56,314 nt of DNA from contig JAFXLD010000095.1 of NCBI GenBank assembly GCA_017531385.1, forward strand, positions 1 through 56,314. Direction: 5' to 3'. The position numbers and the translations under genes are program-made. The first letter of the stretch is position 1. Every line of letters begins with the position of its first letter. This DNA is from Clostridia bacterium. GTDB taxonomy: Bacteria; Bacillota; Clostridia; Oscillospirales; Acutalibacteraceae. This document shows positions 25,979-33,805 of this stretch, one piece after another. The notes under the pieces are model-generated. The model was not told the DNA's origin. It searched no databases and saw nothing but the letters and a program-made list of their open reading frames with translations.

Positions 25979-27457
25979 ATGAAGAAAAAGAATGTTCTAA
26001 AAATAATATCATTCCTGCTGGCATTTGTGCTGACCTTTGCAGGAATAGTCCATGTTCTTGATTTTAAATATCTTGACAGCATTTTCAAGGTTGATTCTTT
26101 CTATGAGCTGGAAGATAACACAGTTGATGTGCTTGTTATCGGTTCAAGCCATGCATATCAGGGAATAAACACAGCCGTGCTCTGGAAAGATTTCGGCATT
26201 GCTGCATTCAATTTCTGCGGTGCAGCTCAACCCATATGGAACACATATTATTATCTTGAGGAAGCATTAAAAACGCAGACTCCGAAAGCTATCATTCTTG
26301 ACACATATTATGTTCACATGTCAGATGACTACACCGATGAAAGCACTGCTATCAAAAACACCTACGGTCTTAAATATTCAAGCACAAAAGGTGAAGCAAT
26401 AAAAGCAAGTTTCAACACAGAAAAATCAGGAAATCAGTATTTTTTCAGTATTCTGCAATATCACTCACGATATTCAGATCTTAACAAAGCGGATTTTTAT
26501 CCCTATCAGGCAAATGAGGCTATGTATAAAAATCACAAAGGTTTTTACTGCTACTTCCATAGTGATGCTGTCCCTGAAAGAGATCTGACCGAAATTGAAT
26601 ATTACAACACCTTTACCGAAAAAATAGATTATTATTACAGAAAGATTTTTGAGCTTGCAAACAGCAAAAATATACCTCTTATTCCGATCGCAATTCCTTT
26701 TAATGCAGAAAACTATCATCAGGGGTTCTTCAACACTGCAAAATATGTTGCTGAAGAAGAATACGGAGTGAAATTCTATAACTTCATAACCGATTATAAA
26801 TCTGCAATAGGACTTGACTACACAACTGATTTTGCAGACAAGCAACACCTTAATCACCTCGGCAACACCAAACTCACAACTTTTTTAGGCAATCTTCTGA
26901 AAAATGAATATAAAGTTCCTGACAGAAGAGGAGATGAAAAATACGAATCCTGGGAAGCTGATGCCGAAGTTTATTACAAACAGCTGGAAAATCATCAGGT
27001 TACAAAAATATCCAATCTGACTGATTATGCGAAAGTTTTCAAAAACAATCGGTATAAAATCATTATGACTTCATCCTTTCCCGATTATGAAGAACTGCCT
27101 GAAGCTTCAAAATTATATTTAGAAATTTTAGGCAAGGCTCTTGGAATAACCACTGAAGAACAAAAAACGGGCGGTATGTGGATTTTTGAAAACGGAAAAA
27201 AAACATATTATAATGACTGCTCACAGAAGAATTTCACTAAAGCTGTAAAATTAGGGCAGTATGGTGGAATTGAAATAAGACATACTGAAAAAATGTTTGA
27301 TGAAACTGAAACATTTTTTGTAAACAGCATTCATGATAACAAAAAAGAGGTTACAGTTGCTTCTTACGGACTGAATATTTATGTTTATGACAATTTCACT
27401 CAGTCAAAAGTTGACATGGTTGCACTGAAATACTCTGACAGCACTTTTTACAGATAA
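25979..27457 (+). CDS. Membrane-anchored SGNH-type acyltransferase partner of the MBOAT
   Basis: A 492-aa protein with an N-terminal membrane anchor (about 8-26) and an extracytoplasmic SGNH/DltD-AlgX-like domain. The nucleophile block is VLVIGSSHAYQGI (Ser56/57), and the Asp/His block is DFADKQHLNHLGN (around 280-292). In pairs of this type the MBOAT delivers the acyl group and the SGNH protein transfers it to the polymer. Start: ATG at 25979 with AAGGTGA, 13 bp after the MBOAT stop. An in-frame upstream Met at 25910 lies inside the MBOAT gene and has no ribosome binding site. A region of about 120 residues at the C-terminus has no recognised motif and may bind the acceptor. Confidence 0.8.
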   Translation: MKKKNVLKIISFLLAFVLTFAGIVHVLDFKYLDSIFKVDSFYELEDNTVDVLVIGSSHAYQGINTAVLWKDFGIAAFNFCGAAQPIWNTYYYLEEALKTQTPKAIILDTYYVHMSDDYTDESTAIKNTYGLKYSSTKGEAIKASFNTEKSGNQYFFSILQYHSRYSDLNKADFYPYQANEAMYKNHKGFYCYFHSDAVPERDLTEIEYYNTFTEKIDYYYRKIFELANSKNIPLIPIAIPFNAENYHQGFFNTAKYVAEEEYGVKFYNFITDYKSAIGLDYTTDFADKQHLNHLGNTKLTTFLGNLLKNEYKVPDRRGDEKYESWEADAEVYYKQLENHQVTKISNLTDYAKVFKNNRYKIIMTSSFPDYEELPEASKLYLEILGKALGITTEEQKTGGMWIFENGKKTYYNDCSQKNFTKAVKLGQYGGIEIRHTEKMFDETETFFVNSIHDNKKEVTVASYGLNIYVYDNFTQSKVDMVALKYSDSTFYR

Positions 27458-27462
27458 AAATT

Positions 27463-27497
27463 AAGACCGCAGCATTTCTGCTTCGGTCTTTGTTTTT
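27463..27497. terminator. Bidirectional terminator between the SGNH and PfkB genes
   Basis: AAGACCG pairs with CGGTCTT, with an inner AGCA-TTTC-TGCT stem. TGTTTTT follows on the plus strand and TTAATTTTTA on the minus strand, so it can serve both convergent genes. Confidence 0.82.
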
Positions 27498-28389
27498 AGT
27501 CATTATAAAATTCTGCTATATAGTTTTCAACATCTTCTCTCGTTCCTCTGAACGGACCGGGTGTTTCCATTTTAAGTGAAACCGTAGCCGTTGCATAAAG
27601 CAATGAATCTTCCATATTGTGAGTAAGTCTTTCATTTATATATGCGGCAAAAGTCGTATCTCCCCTGCCTGTTCTTCCGCTAAGATTTCTTGACTTTATC
27701 GGGCATGAACAGAATTTTTCACCGTCATAAGCAATAACCTCTGAGTTATGGGTTATAACAACCTCTTTTGCACCCCATGAATGAAGAAGTTTTGCGGCTT
27801 CATATCTGTCCTCAAGTCCTGTAAGGATTTCAGCCTCAGCAGCGTCTGTTTTCAGGAAATGAATATAGGGTATCATTTCCATTTTATCTTTCCAGTCCTC
27901 AAAATACATACTTCCGCCGTCTTCAAGGTCAACATGACGCAGACAGGTCTGAACATCAACGGCTACCTTGCCACGCTTTGATGCTTCCTTTATCATATCA
28001 TTTGTAAAGTCACCGTAAACAAGACCTGCAAAGTGGAAAATATCTGCAGTTATATCATCGGGGATATCCTCTGCTTCAAAAGGTGTTCCGACCGATGTGC
28101 AGACACACTTTCTTCTCTCCTTATCGGGAGTAAAATAACGATTGTACATATTTGATGAGCTTTCACAATCAATACATAAAATATTCTCTTTCGGAAGAGT
28201 GAAAGCAGAAAGTCGGTCCTGATCGGATTTTGCAACTTTTGTGACAGCCAGTACATTATGACCGAGTGCATAAGCAGATGCTGAAGAAAATATTACAGCT
28301 CCGCCGGGACTTCTTATTTCATTATCAAGATGGTCAACATTCCTGTCCATTGTAATGTGACCTATTATAACTGATGAATAATGTTTCAT
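27496..28389 (-). CDS. PfkB-family carbohydrate/nucleoside kinase
   Basis: A 297-aa ribokinase-fold kinase. The N-terminal region has SPGGAVIFSSASAYALG (the GG sugar-binding element), and the C-terminal signature is GRTGRGDTTFAAYI with the catalytic Asp in GRGDT. This is typical of PfkB kinases that phosphorylate sugars, nucleosides or sugar acids. The substrate is not identifiable. Start: ATG at 28389 with AAAGGAGC at 6-nt spacing; the ORF extends 11 codons further, but those lie upstream of the ribosome binding site. It has its own promoter (28421-28449) and terminator, so it is probably a single-gene unit. Confidence 0.85.
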   Translation of the reverse strand: MKHYSSVIIGHITMDRNVDHLDNEIRSPGGAVIFSSASAYALGHNVLAVTKVAKSDQDRLSAFTLPKENILCIDCESSSNMYNRYFTPDKERRKCVCTSVGTPFEAEDIPDDITADIFHFAGLVYGDFTNDMIKEASKRGKVAVDVQTCLRHVDLEDGGSMYFEDWKDKMEMIPYIHFLKTDAAEAEILTGLEDRYEAAKLLHSWGAKEVVITHNSEVIAYDGEKFCSCPIKSRNLSGRTGRGDTTFAAYINERLTHNMEDSLLYATATVSLKMETPGPFRGTREDVENYIAEFYND

Positions 28390-28420
28390 ATCTTTGCTCC
28401 TTTTTGAACAATATATTATC

Positions 28421-28449
28421 ATTATACACCTTTATTGATTTTTATACAA
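28421..28449 (-). promoter_or_regulatory. Promoter of the PfkB kinase
   Basis: The minus strand has TTGTAT (28449-28444), a 17-nt spacer and a consensus TATAAT (28426-28421), about 32 nt upstream of the chosen ATG. Confidence 0.65.
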
Positions 28450-28465
28450 GCGTTTTTCAGAACAA

Positions 28466-28496
28466 ATGAAAACTGCCACAGAAAAATCTGTGGCAG
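28466..28496 (-). terminator. Terminator of the Gfo/Idh oxidoreductase
   Basis: The minus strand reads CTGCCACAG-ATTTTT-CTGTGGCAG followed by TTTTCATTTG: a perfect 9-bp stem with a short U-tail, a few bases past the stop codon. Confidence 0.85.
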
Positions 28497-28508
28497 ATAA
28501 ACTTTATC

Positions 28509-29663
28509 TTATATTTCAGGAATTTCAACTGTAACTTCTTTTCCTTCTCTTGCTGAACGGACAATTCCGTCGATAATAGCCTGATTGTAGATAATCTGGC
28601 TTGAAGGAACAGGAGCAGGAAGTCCGTATTTGACTGCGTCGATGAATGAACGGATCTTCTTGTCGAAGTTGTCAGCATCGTTATTCTTCTCGGGAATGAC
28701 CGTTTCAACCTTTTCGCCTGCAACATCGTGATAAATCTTGAGAGGACCGCCGATTGAGCCGTTCCAGCACTCAGTTGAGGGAATACGGAGTGAACCCTTT
28801 GTGCCCATGATGATTGTATCACCGGGAGTGTCAAGATGCATATCCCATGCAATTCTGAAATCCAGGATTATGCCGCCTTCAAGACGGATGAAACCTGCAC
28901 CGAAATCGTCAACGCTGAACTTCTCAGCATATTCGGGATGATTGGGATATGTGGCAGGATTCTTGCCGAAGAAATCTGACATATAACCTGAAACTGTAAG
29001 TGGCTTCGGATAACCGACTGCATTGAGGACCATATCAAGTGAATAGCAACCGATATCTGCAAGAGCGCCGATACCTGCTGTTTCGTCTTCAATGAAAGAT
29101 GTGCCGTAAGGAGTGGGGATACCCTTTCTTCTTCCACCGCCTGTCTGGATGTAATAAATCTGACCGAGTTCGCCTGATTCAACAACCTTTTTAACCATCT
29201 TCATGTTCTCGTCAAATCTGGGCTGGAAGCCGATTGAAAGAACCTTACCGCTTGCCTTTTCAGCTCTGCAGATAGCAACAGCTTCTTCTGTTGTAACGCA
29301 CATGGGCTTTTCAAGAAGAACGTTTACTCCGTTTTCAAGAGCATAGATTGTACAGGGAGCATGCTGTCTGTTGTATGTACAGACGCTGACTGCATCAATG
29401 TCTTTTTCATTATCGATAAGTTCACGGTCACTGTTATAGATGCGAGCACCCTCAATGCCGTTGTCCTTTGCGAACTTTTCAGCCTTGCCGGGAATGATGT
29501 CTGCAAGTGCAACGATTTCAACATCAGGACATCTCTTGTAGCAAGCTGCATGAGCTTCTGCAATCCAGCCTGTACCGATGATACCTACTTTTACTTTTTT
29601 GGAAGCATCGACCACTTGCTCCTCAGTGTCTGTTTTGAAACGGTCAAGAATATTGTCTGCCAT
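28509..29663 (-). CDS. Gfo/Idh/MocA-family NAD(P)-dependent sugar oxidoreductase
   Basis: A 384-aa two-domain dehydrogenase. The Rossmann dinucleotide motif is VGIIGTGWIAEAHA (about 24-37), and the family hallmark EKPMCVTTEEAV follows around residue 115. The C-terminal alpha/beta substrate domain contains GGGRRKGIPTPYG and the DIGCYSLDMVLNAVG block with a catalytic-type Asp/His region. Members act on myo-inositol, glucose-fructose and other sugars or nucleotide sugars. This one cannot be assigned further. Start: ATG at 29663 with GGAGGT at 7-nt spacing; the 30 codons upstream in frame contain the leader. It appears monocistronic. Confidence 0.85.
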   Translation of the reverse strand: MADNILDRFKTDTEEQVVDASKKVKVGIIGTGWIAEAHAACYKRCPDVEIVALADIIPGKAEKFAKDNGIEGARIYNSDRELIDNEKDIDAVSVCTYNRQHAPCTIYALENGVNVLLEKPMCVTTEEAVAICRAEKASGKVLSIGFQPRFDENMKMVKKVVESGELGQIYYIQTGGGRRKGIPTPYGTSFIEDETAGIGALADIGCYSLDMVLNAVGYPKPLTVSGYMSDFFGKNPATYPNHPEYAEKFSVDDFGAGFIRLEGGIILDFRIAWDMHLDTPGDTIIMGTKGSLRIPSTECWNGSIGGPLKIYHDVAGEKVETVIPEKNNDADNFDKKIRSFIDAVKYGLPAPVPSSQIIYNQAIIDGIVRSAREGKEVTVEIPEI

Positions 29664-29697
29664 AATAAATACCTCCGCAGATATTAATTTCATAGTT

Positions 29698-29726
29698 ATA
29701 TTATCATAAATATACAAGAAATACAA
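29698..29726 (-). promoter_or_regulatory. Possible promoter of the Gfo/Idh gene
   Basis: The minus strand has TTGTAT (29726-29721), a 17-nt spacer and TAATAT (29703-29698). The -10 is a partial match. Confidence 0.33.
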
Positions 29727-29751
29727 GCTAAAATTTAGGAATATTGTAAAC

Positions 29752-29782
29752 AAAAAAATCCCGCTTCAAAAAGAAACGGGAT
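29752..29782 (-). terminator. Terminator of the two-component/HtrA operon
   Basis: The minus strand reads ATCCCGTTTC-TTTTT-GAAGCGGGAT followed by TTTTTTG. The 10-bp stem has one G-U pair. It lies right after the HtrA stop codon. Confidence 0.88.
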
Positions 29783-29797
29783 GTCATATTATGCTTA

Positions 29798-31450
29798 TTA
29801 ATAACCGAAGAAATCTTTGTAATATTCAAACCAGTCCTGATAATAATCTTCATTGCCACTGAAAGGATTCTGGGGCACATTGCTGTTATCATTCTCCGTT
29901 GCAGGAGCAGATGTTCCTCTGTCCTCAACAAGAGTAACTTCGATTTCCTGCTCGGTCTGTGACCAGTTATCCGTATTGACTCTGACAATTGTGAGTGTAA
30001 GTGTATCGCCTGCTGACATATCTTCAATCATTTCAGAAAGCATGTCAGTATCTGTCATATCCTTACCGTTTACGGCTATAATCATATCGCCTTCTTTTAC
30101 ATCCTTATCGGCAAGGTCACTATCTTCACTGACAGATGCAATAACAATAGTACCTGTCGGCAAGCCCTTCATCTGAACATACATTGCATATGTCTGGCTA
30201 TAGTTTGACGGAGTCGCATACTGAATACCGAGCTTTGCTCTGCCTGCAACATAACCGTTTTCAATGATTGAATTGAACACTTCAATCATAACCAAAGACG
30301 GAACGGCAAAGCCCATGCCTTCATATTCGGTTGATGCAATTTTCATGGAATTTATACCGATGAGCTTACCTTCACCATTAACAAGTGCACCGCCTGAGTT
30401 GCCGGGATTTATGGCTGATGTATGCTGAATACATTCCATTTCATAGCCTGTACTTGAGCTTACAGGTCTGTCAATTGCGGAAATGATGCCGTTTGTAACT
30501 GAACCGAAAAATTCCGAACCGCCGGGATTTCCCACAGCATAAACCGTCTGACCGACAATAAGATTGTCTGAAGATGCTATTTCTGCTTTATCAAGTCCCG
30601 ATGCCTCAATTCTCACAACTGCGAGATCGGTTCTTGTATCCATTCCCACAAGGTCTGCAGGGTATTCGGTTCCGTCTTCCATAAGAACGGACAATGCAAC
30701 ATTGCTGTGATTCACAACATGAGCACAGGTAACGATATATGTGTACTTACCGTCGTTATCTTCTTTTATAACAACACCTGAGCCTTCAGTATAAAGTGAA
30801 TTTTTCTGATAAACAAGAATACCTACATTAAACTTTTTTGCAATATTTGCAACAGTTACAGCCTCACCTGCTGAATTAGAGCTTTCACTGGCCTGTATAT
30901 CGCCTACATTGCCGGTATCAAGTTTGTTTGTTGCATCTTCACCCGAAACAATTCCGTTATCCGGAACCGGAGAGGAAAATCCGCCATCATTATCATTCGC
31001 AAAAATTGCAACAATAAGCAAAACAGCAAGAACAACGATAACTGCAATCAATGCAGTGAAAACTTTCATGCCTGAATTACCCTTTTTGGGCGGTTTGCCA
31101 GAGAATTGGGGATTCTGCTGATATCCGTTTCCATGTGGCTGAGAATATCCTTGCTGATTATAATTATTCCCCTGATTCTGCCATGAATAAGGCTGTTGCT
31201 GATTACCATAAGGTGGCTGATAATCTGTATTCTGCTGTCCGACCTGCTGATTGTACTGTTCCCTGTTATAATGATATTCACCTACGGGAGCAGACTCTGT
31301 CGGTGTATCTAATTGCTCTGAAACAGCACCATCATTCACCGGTGCCGTGTTTTCGTCTTTATTTTCAAACAATTCGTTATCTGAACCGGCATTATTCAAC
31401 GGTTGGTTGTTCTCGGGTGTGCTGTTACCGCCGAAAAATTCATTATCCAT
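29798..31450 (-). CDS. htrA: HtrA/DegP-type membrane-anchored serine protease with PDZ domain
   Basis: A 550-aa protein. Residues 1-127 form a cytoplasmic low-complexity tail rich in Asn, Gln, Tyr and Pro. One membrane helix follows (129-151), then an extracytoplasmic trypsin-like domain with the triad His244 (VTCAHVVNHS), Asp275 (DTRTDLAVV) and Ser352 (AINPGNSGGAL). A PDZ domain lies at about 400-505 (GDMIIAVNGKDMTDTDML). HtrA proteases degrade misfolded envelope proteins. The gene lies 36 bp after the histidine kinase gene and is followed by a terminator, so it is the likely effector of that two-component system. Start: ATG at 31450 with CGGAGGA. The long Gln/Asn tail is unusual in length for HtrA. 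Confidence 0.92.
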   Translation of the reverse strand: MDNEFFGGNSTPENNQPLNNAGSDNELFENKDENTAPVNDGAVSEQLDTPTESAPVGEYHYNREQYNQQVGQQNTDYQPPYGNQQQPYSWQNQGNNYNQQGYSQPHGNGYQQNPQFSGKPPKKGNSGMKVFTALIAVIVVLAVLLIVAIFANDNDGGFSSPVPDNGIVSGEDATNKLDTGNVGDIQASESSNSAGEAVTVANIAKKFNVGILVYQKNSLYTEGSGVVIKEDNDGKYTYIVTCAHVVNHSNVALSVLMEDGTEYPADLVGMDTRTDLAVVRIEASGLDKAEIASSDNLIVGQTVYAVGNPGGSEFFGSVTNGIISAIDRPVSSSTGYEMECIQHTSAINPGNSGGALVNGEGKLIGINSMKIASTEYEGMGFAVPSLVMIEVFNSIIENGYVAGRAKLGIQYATPSNYSQTYAMYVQMKGLPTGTIVIASVSEDSDLADKDVKEGDMIIAVNGKDMTDTDMLSEMIEDMSAGDTLTLTIVRVNTDNWSQTEQEIEVTLVEDRGTSAPATENDNSNVPQNPFSGNEDYYQDWFEYYKDFFGY

Positions 31451-31486
31451 TCTGTATCCTCCGAATATTCAAATATATATCTTCTT

Positions 31487-33001
31487 TTAATCATCACTGA
31501 AGTTTATTTTAAGGGACACGGTAAATTGCGTGTACTTATCTTCAACATTACTTACAGAAATTTCGCCGCCATGAAGTTCAACGATATTTTTAACGATAAA
31601 CAAACCGAGTCCTGCACTTTTTGCATCAAGACCTCTTGATTTGTCACCTTTATAAAATCGCTCAAACACATGATCAAGATCTTCGTCTTTTATACCTTTT
31701 CCTGTATTTCTGATATGAACGATAACATTATTTTCTTGAATGTACATTGAAAGAAGAATATTACCGCCGGGCTGAGTGAATTTCACAGCATTATCTATAA
31801 GATTATAAAAGACCTGGTTTATCATATCAGGATCGGCTTCAATATAAACCTTTGAAAGCGAATCAAGACCTTCCACATTTATTTTCTTGATATTTATCTT
31901 CTGTTCAAATCCGATAAAAATACCGACTATCTGACGGGTAAGATCAAATTCAGACGGATTTATTTTCAGTTCCCCTGCCTCCATTTTGGACATATTGAGC
32001 ATGGAAACCACAAGACGGGAAAGTCTTTTAACCTCGTCTGAAACGATCTGCAGATAATAATCCCTGTCTTCATCTCTGATCGTTCCGTCAAGAATACCGT
32101 CAATAAAACCGCCGATAGTTGTCATGGGGGTTTTCAGTTCATGTGACACATTTGCAACAAAATTTGCTCTTGAATTTTCAAGCTGTTCAAGACTTTCCGC
32201 CATTGAATTGATTTCTGCTGAAAGCTCGTCAAACTCCCTTACCGATCTTCTGTCCTGCATCCTGATACGGTAAGAAAAATCCCCTTTTGAGTATCTTTTT
32301 GCAGCCTCTGCCATATCTCTTATAACTTCAACCAGATTATATGTCAACAGATAAACAACAAGACCTGTTATTGCAATGAATCCTATTGCCGCCAGAACAT
32401 AAATTCTTATAAAGTTCGCTCTGTGCGGAGCAAGACCTGTTTTGTAATTCTGCGTTGCAAAAACGATGGCATCGGCATCGGAATCATAACTCTGACGCGA
32501 AACACAAGCGGCAATAAAACAGTCCTCTTCAAAATATCCGCCGGGGTTTCCGATAGTTGCCATCATTCCGTCTGTAATTATACCTGTCGTGATCTCACCG
32601 GGAATCTGCATTCCGGAATGTTCCTGACAAGTCATACTCAGATTCTGCATATCATTATTCTCTGCCATATGACCGCAAAAAATAACATTCCCCGATACAT
32701 TTGCAATAAAAATATCTGCTTTTGATGCTTTCGATGCACTTCCGACGGCATAACACAGCATTGAAAAAGCATTGGCATCATCAGCAGATTGAGCATGAAT
32801 ATATTCCTGATAAACCTGCGCTATATTCTGAGTATAATCATAAAGTTTCTGCTTTTGTTCATCTTCCCACAGTGTGTTCAGAAAAAACGGCATAAGAATT
32901 CCGAAAACAACAAGGCTGATAATCTCGGCAGAGAAAAATATTCTGATATATCTTGTGTAAAGACTACCGGCCTTGTGAGTTCTTTTTTTTAATATTGACA
33001 T
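31487..33001 (-). CDS. Sensor histidine kinase (HAMP-HisKA-HATPase)
   Basis: A 504-aa sensor. Membrane helix 1 is at about 22-42 and helix 2 at about 197-221, with an extracytoplasmic sensing domain of some 155 residues that contains several cysteines. HAMP follows (222-275). The phosphoacceptor is His287 in FVANVSHELKTPMTT. The ATPase domain has N-box NQVFYNLIDNAVKFT, GKGIKDEDLDHVFERFYKGD, and AGLGLFIVKNIVELHGG. Start: ATG at 33001 behind AAAGG, 17 bp after the response regulator. The order RR-HK-HtrA recalls envelope-stress systems such as CssRS and LiaRS-type units, but the N-terminal sensor is not recognised. Confidence 0.92.
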   Translation of the reverse strand: MSILKKRTHKAGSLYTRYIRIFFSAEIISLVVFGILMPFFLNTLWEDEQKQKLYDYTQNIAQVYQEYIHAQSADDANAFSMLCYAVGSASKASKADIFIANVSGNVIFCGHMAENNDMQNLSMTCQEHSGMQIPGEITTGIITDGMMATIGNPGGYFEEDCFIAACVSRQSYDSDADAIVFATQNYKTGLAPHRANFIRIYVLAAIGFIAITGLVVYLLTYNLVEVIRDMAEAAKRYSKGDFSYRIRMQDRRSVREFDELSAEINSMAESLEQLENSRANFVANVSHELKTPMTTIGGFIDGILDGTIRDEDRDYYLQIVSDEVKRLSRLVVSMLNMSKMEAGELKINPSEFDLTRQIVGIFIGFEQKINIKKINVEGLDSLSKVYIEADPDMINQVFYNLIDNAVKFTQPGGNILLSMYIQENNVIVHIRNTGKGIKDEDLDHVFERFYKGDKSRGLDAKSAGLGLFIVKNIVELHGGEISVSNVEDKYTQFTVSLKINFSDD

Positions 33002-33018
33002 AAGGCGTCAACCTTTCA

Positions 33019-33708
33019 TCAATCTTTTGTTTCGAACTTGTATCCGACACTCCAGACTGTTTTAAGATCCCATTTGTCGGACACACCCTCAAGTTTTTCA
33101 CGCAGTCTCTTTACATGTACGTCAACTGTTCTTGAGTCACCGTAATAATCAAATCCCCATACTTCATCAAGCAGCTGATCTCTTGTGAAAACTCTGTTGG
33201 GGTTGCTTGCAAGATGGAAAATAAGCTCAAGCTCTTTAGGAGGAGTATCAACCTGTACCCCGCCTACTTTAAGCTCATAATTTGTAAGATTTATTGAAAG
33301 ATTGTCGTAATGAACTTCCTTTATCTGCTCTGCTGCCAATGACACAGATCTTCTCAGAACAGCCTTTATGCGGGCAAGGACTTCCTTTGTTTCAAAAGGT
33401 TTTACGATGTAATCATCTGCACCCAGTTCAAGTCCGAGCACCTTGTCAAATGTTTCACCCTTTGCAGAAAGCATGATGACGGGCACATTTGAAGTGTTTC
33501 TGATTTTTCTGCAGACCTGCCAGCCGTCAAGACCGGGAAGCATGACATCAAGCAGAATGAGATCAGGTTTGATTTCAGCAAAAGTATTTACTGCTTCAAG
33601 TCCGTCATTGATAATAACCGTTTCGTATTTTTCTTTTTCAAGATAAAGTCTGAGAAGTTCACATATGTTGACATCATCATCAACAATCATAATTCTTTCA
33701 TTTGCCAT
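33019..33708 (-). CDS. OmpR/PhoB-family response regulator
   Basis: A 229-aa regulator. The receiver domain has the acidic pocket at 10-12 (MIVDDDVN), the phospho-accepting Asp54 (ILLDVMLPGLDG) and a conserved Lys in DDYIVKPF. A winged-helix C-terminal domain follows, with the characteristic FTRDQLLDEVWGFDYYGDSRTVDVHVKRLREKL region broken over two helices. Start: ATG at 33708 behind GAGAGGA; the 13 codons upstream in frame lie before this site. It is followed closely by its kinase. The 97-bp gap upstream to the unknown anchored protein contains no clear terminator, so read-through is possible. Confidence 0.93.
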   Translation of the reverse strand: MANERIMIVDDDVNICELLRLYLEKEKYETVIINDGLEAVNTFAEIKPDLILLDVMLPGLDGWQVCRKIRNTSNVPVIMLSAKGETFDKVLGLELGADDYIVKPFETKEVLARIKAVLRRSVSLAAEQIKEVHYDNLSINLTNYELKVGGVQVDTPPKELELIFHLASNPNRVFTRDQLLDEVWGFDYYGDSRTVDVHVKRLREKLEGVSDKWDLKTVWSVGYKFETKD

Positions 33709-33805
33709 TTTTATCCTCTCCCGTTTCACAAACAGCAAAATTTCCATTTACCGATACTAAAACTAAATTCCTTTTTATGATTTTTGCTGTTCAATTTTTT
33801 CAATT

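Noticed and set aside
24463-27457. Assigning the MBOAT/SGNH pair as dltB/dltD.
   Set aside because: dltA and dltC are absent, and the arrangement is equally typical of O-acetylation pairs.
33709-33805. A separate sigma-A promoter for the response regulator gene.
   Set aside because: Only scattered TTGAA and TAGTAT-like words with wrong spacing; no pair good enough to report.
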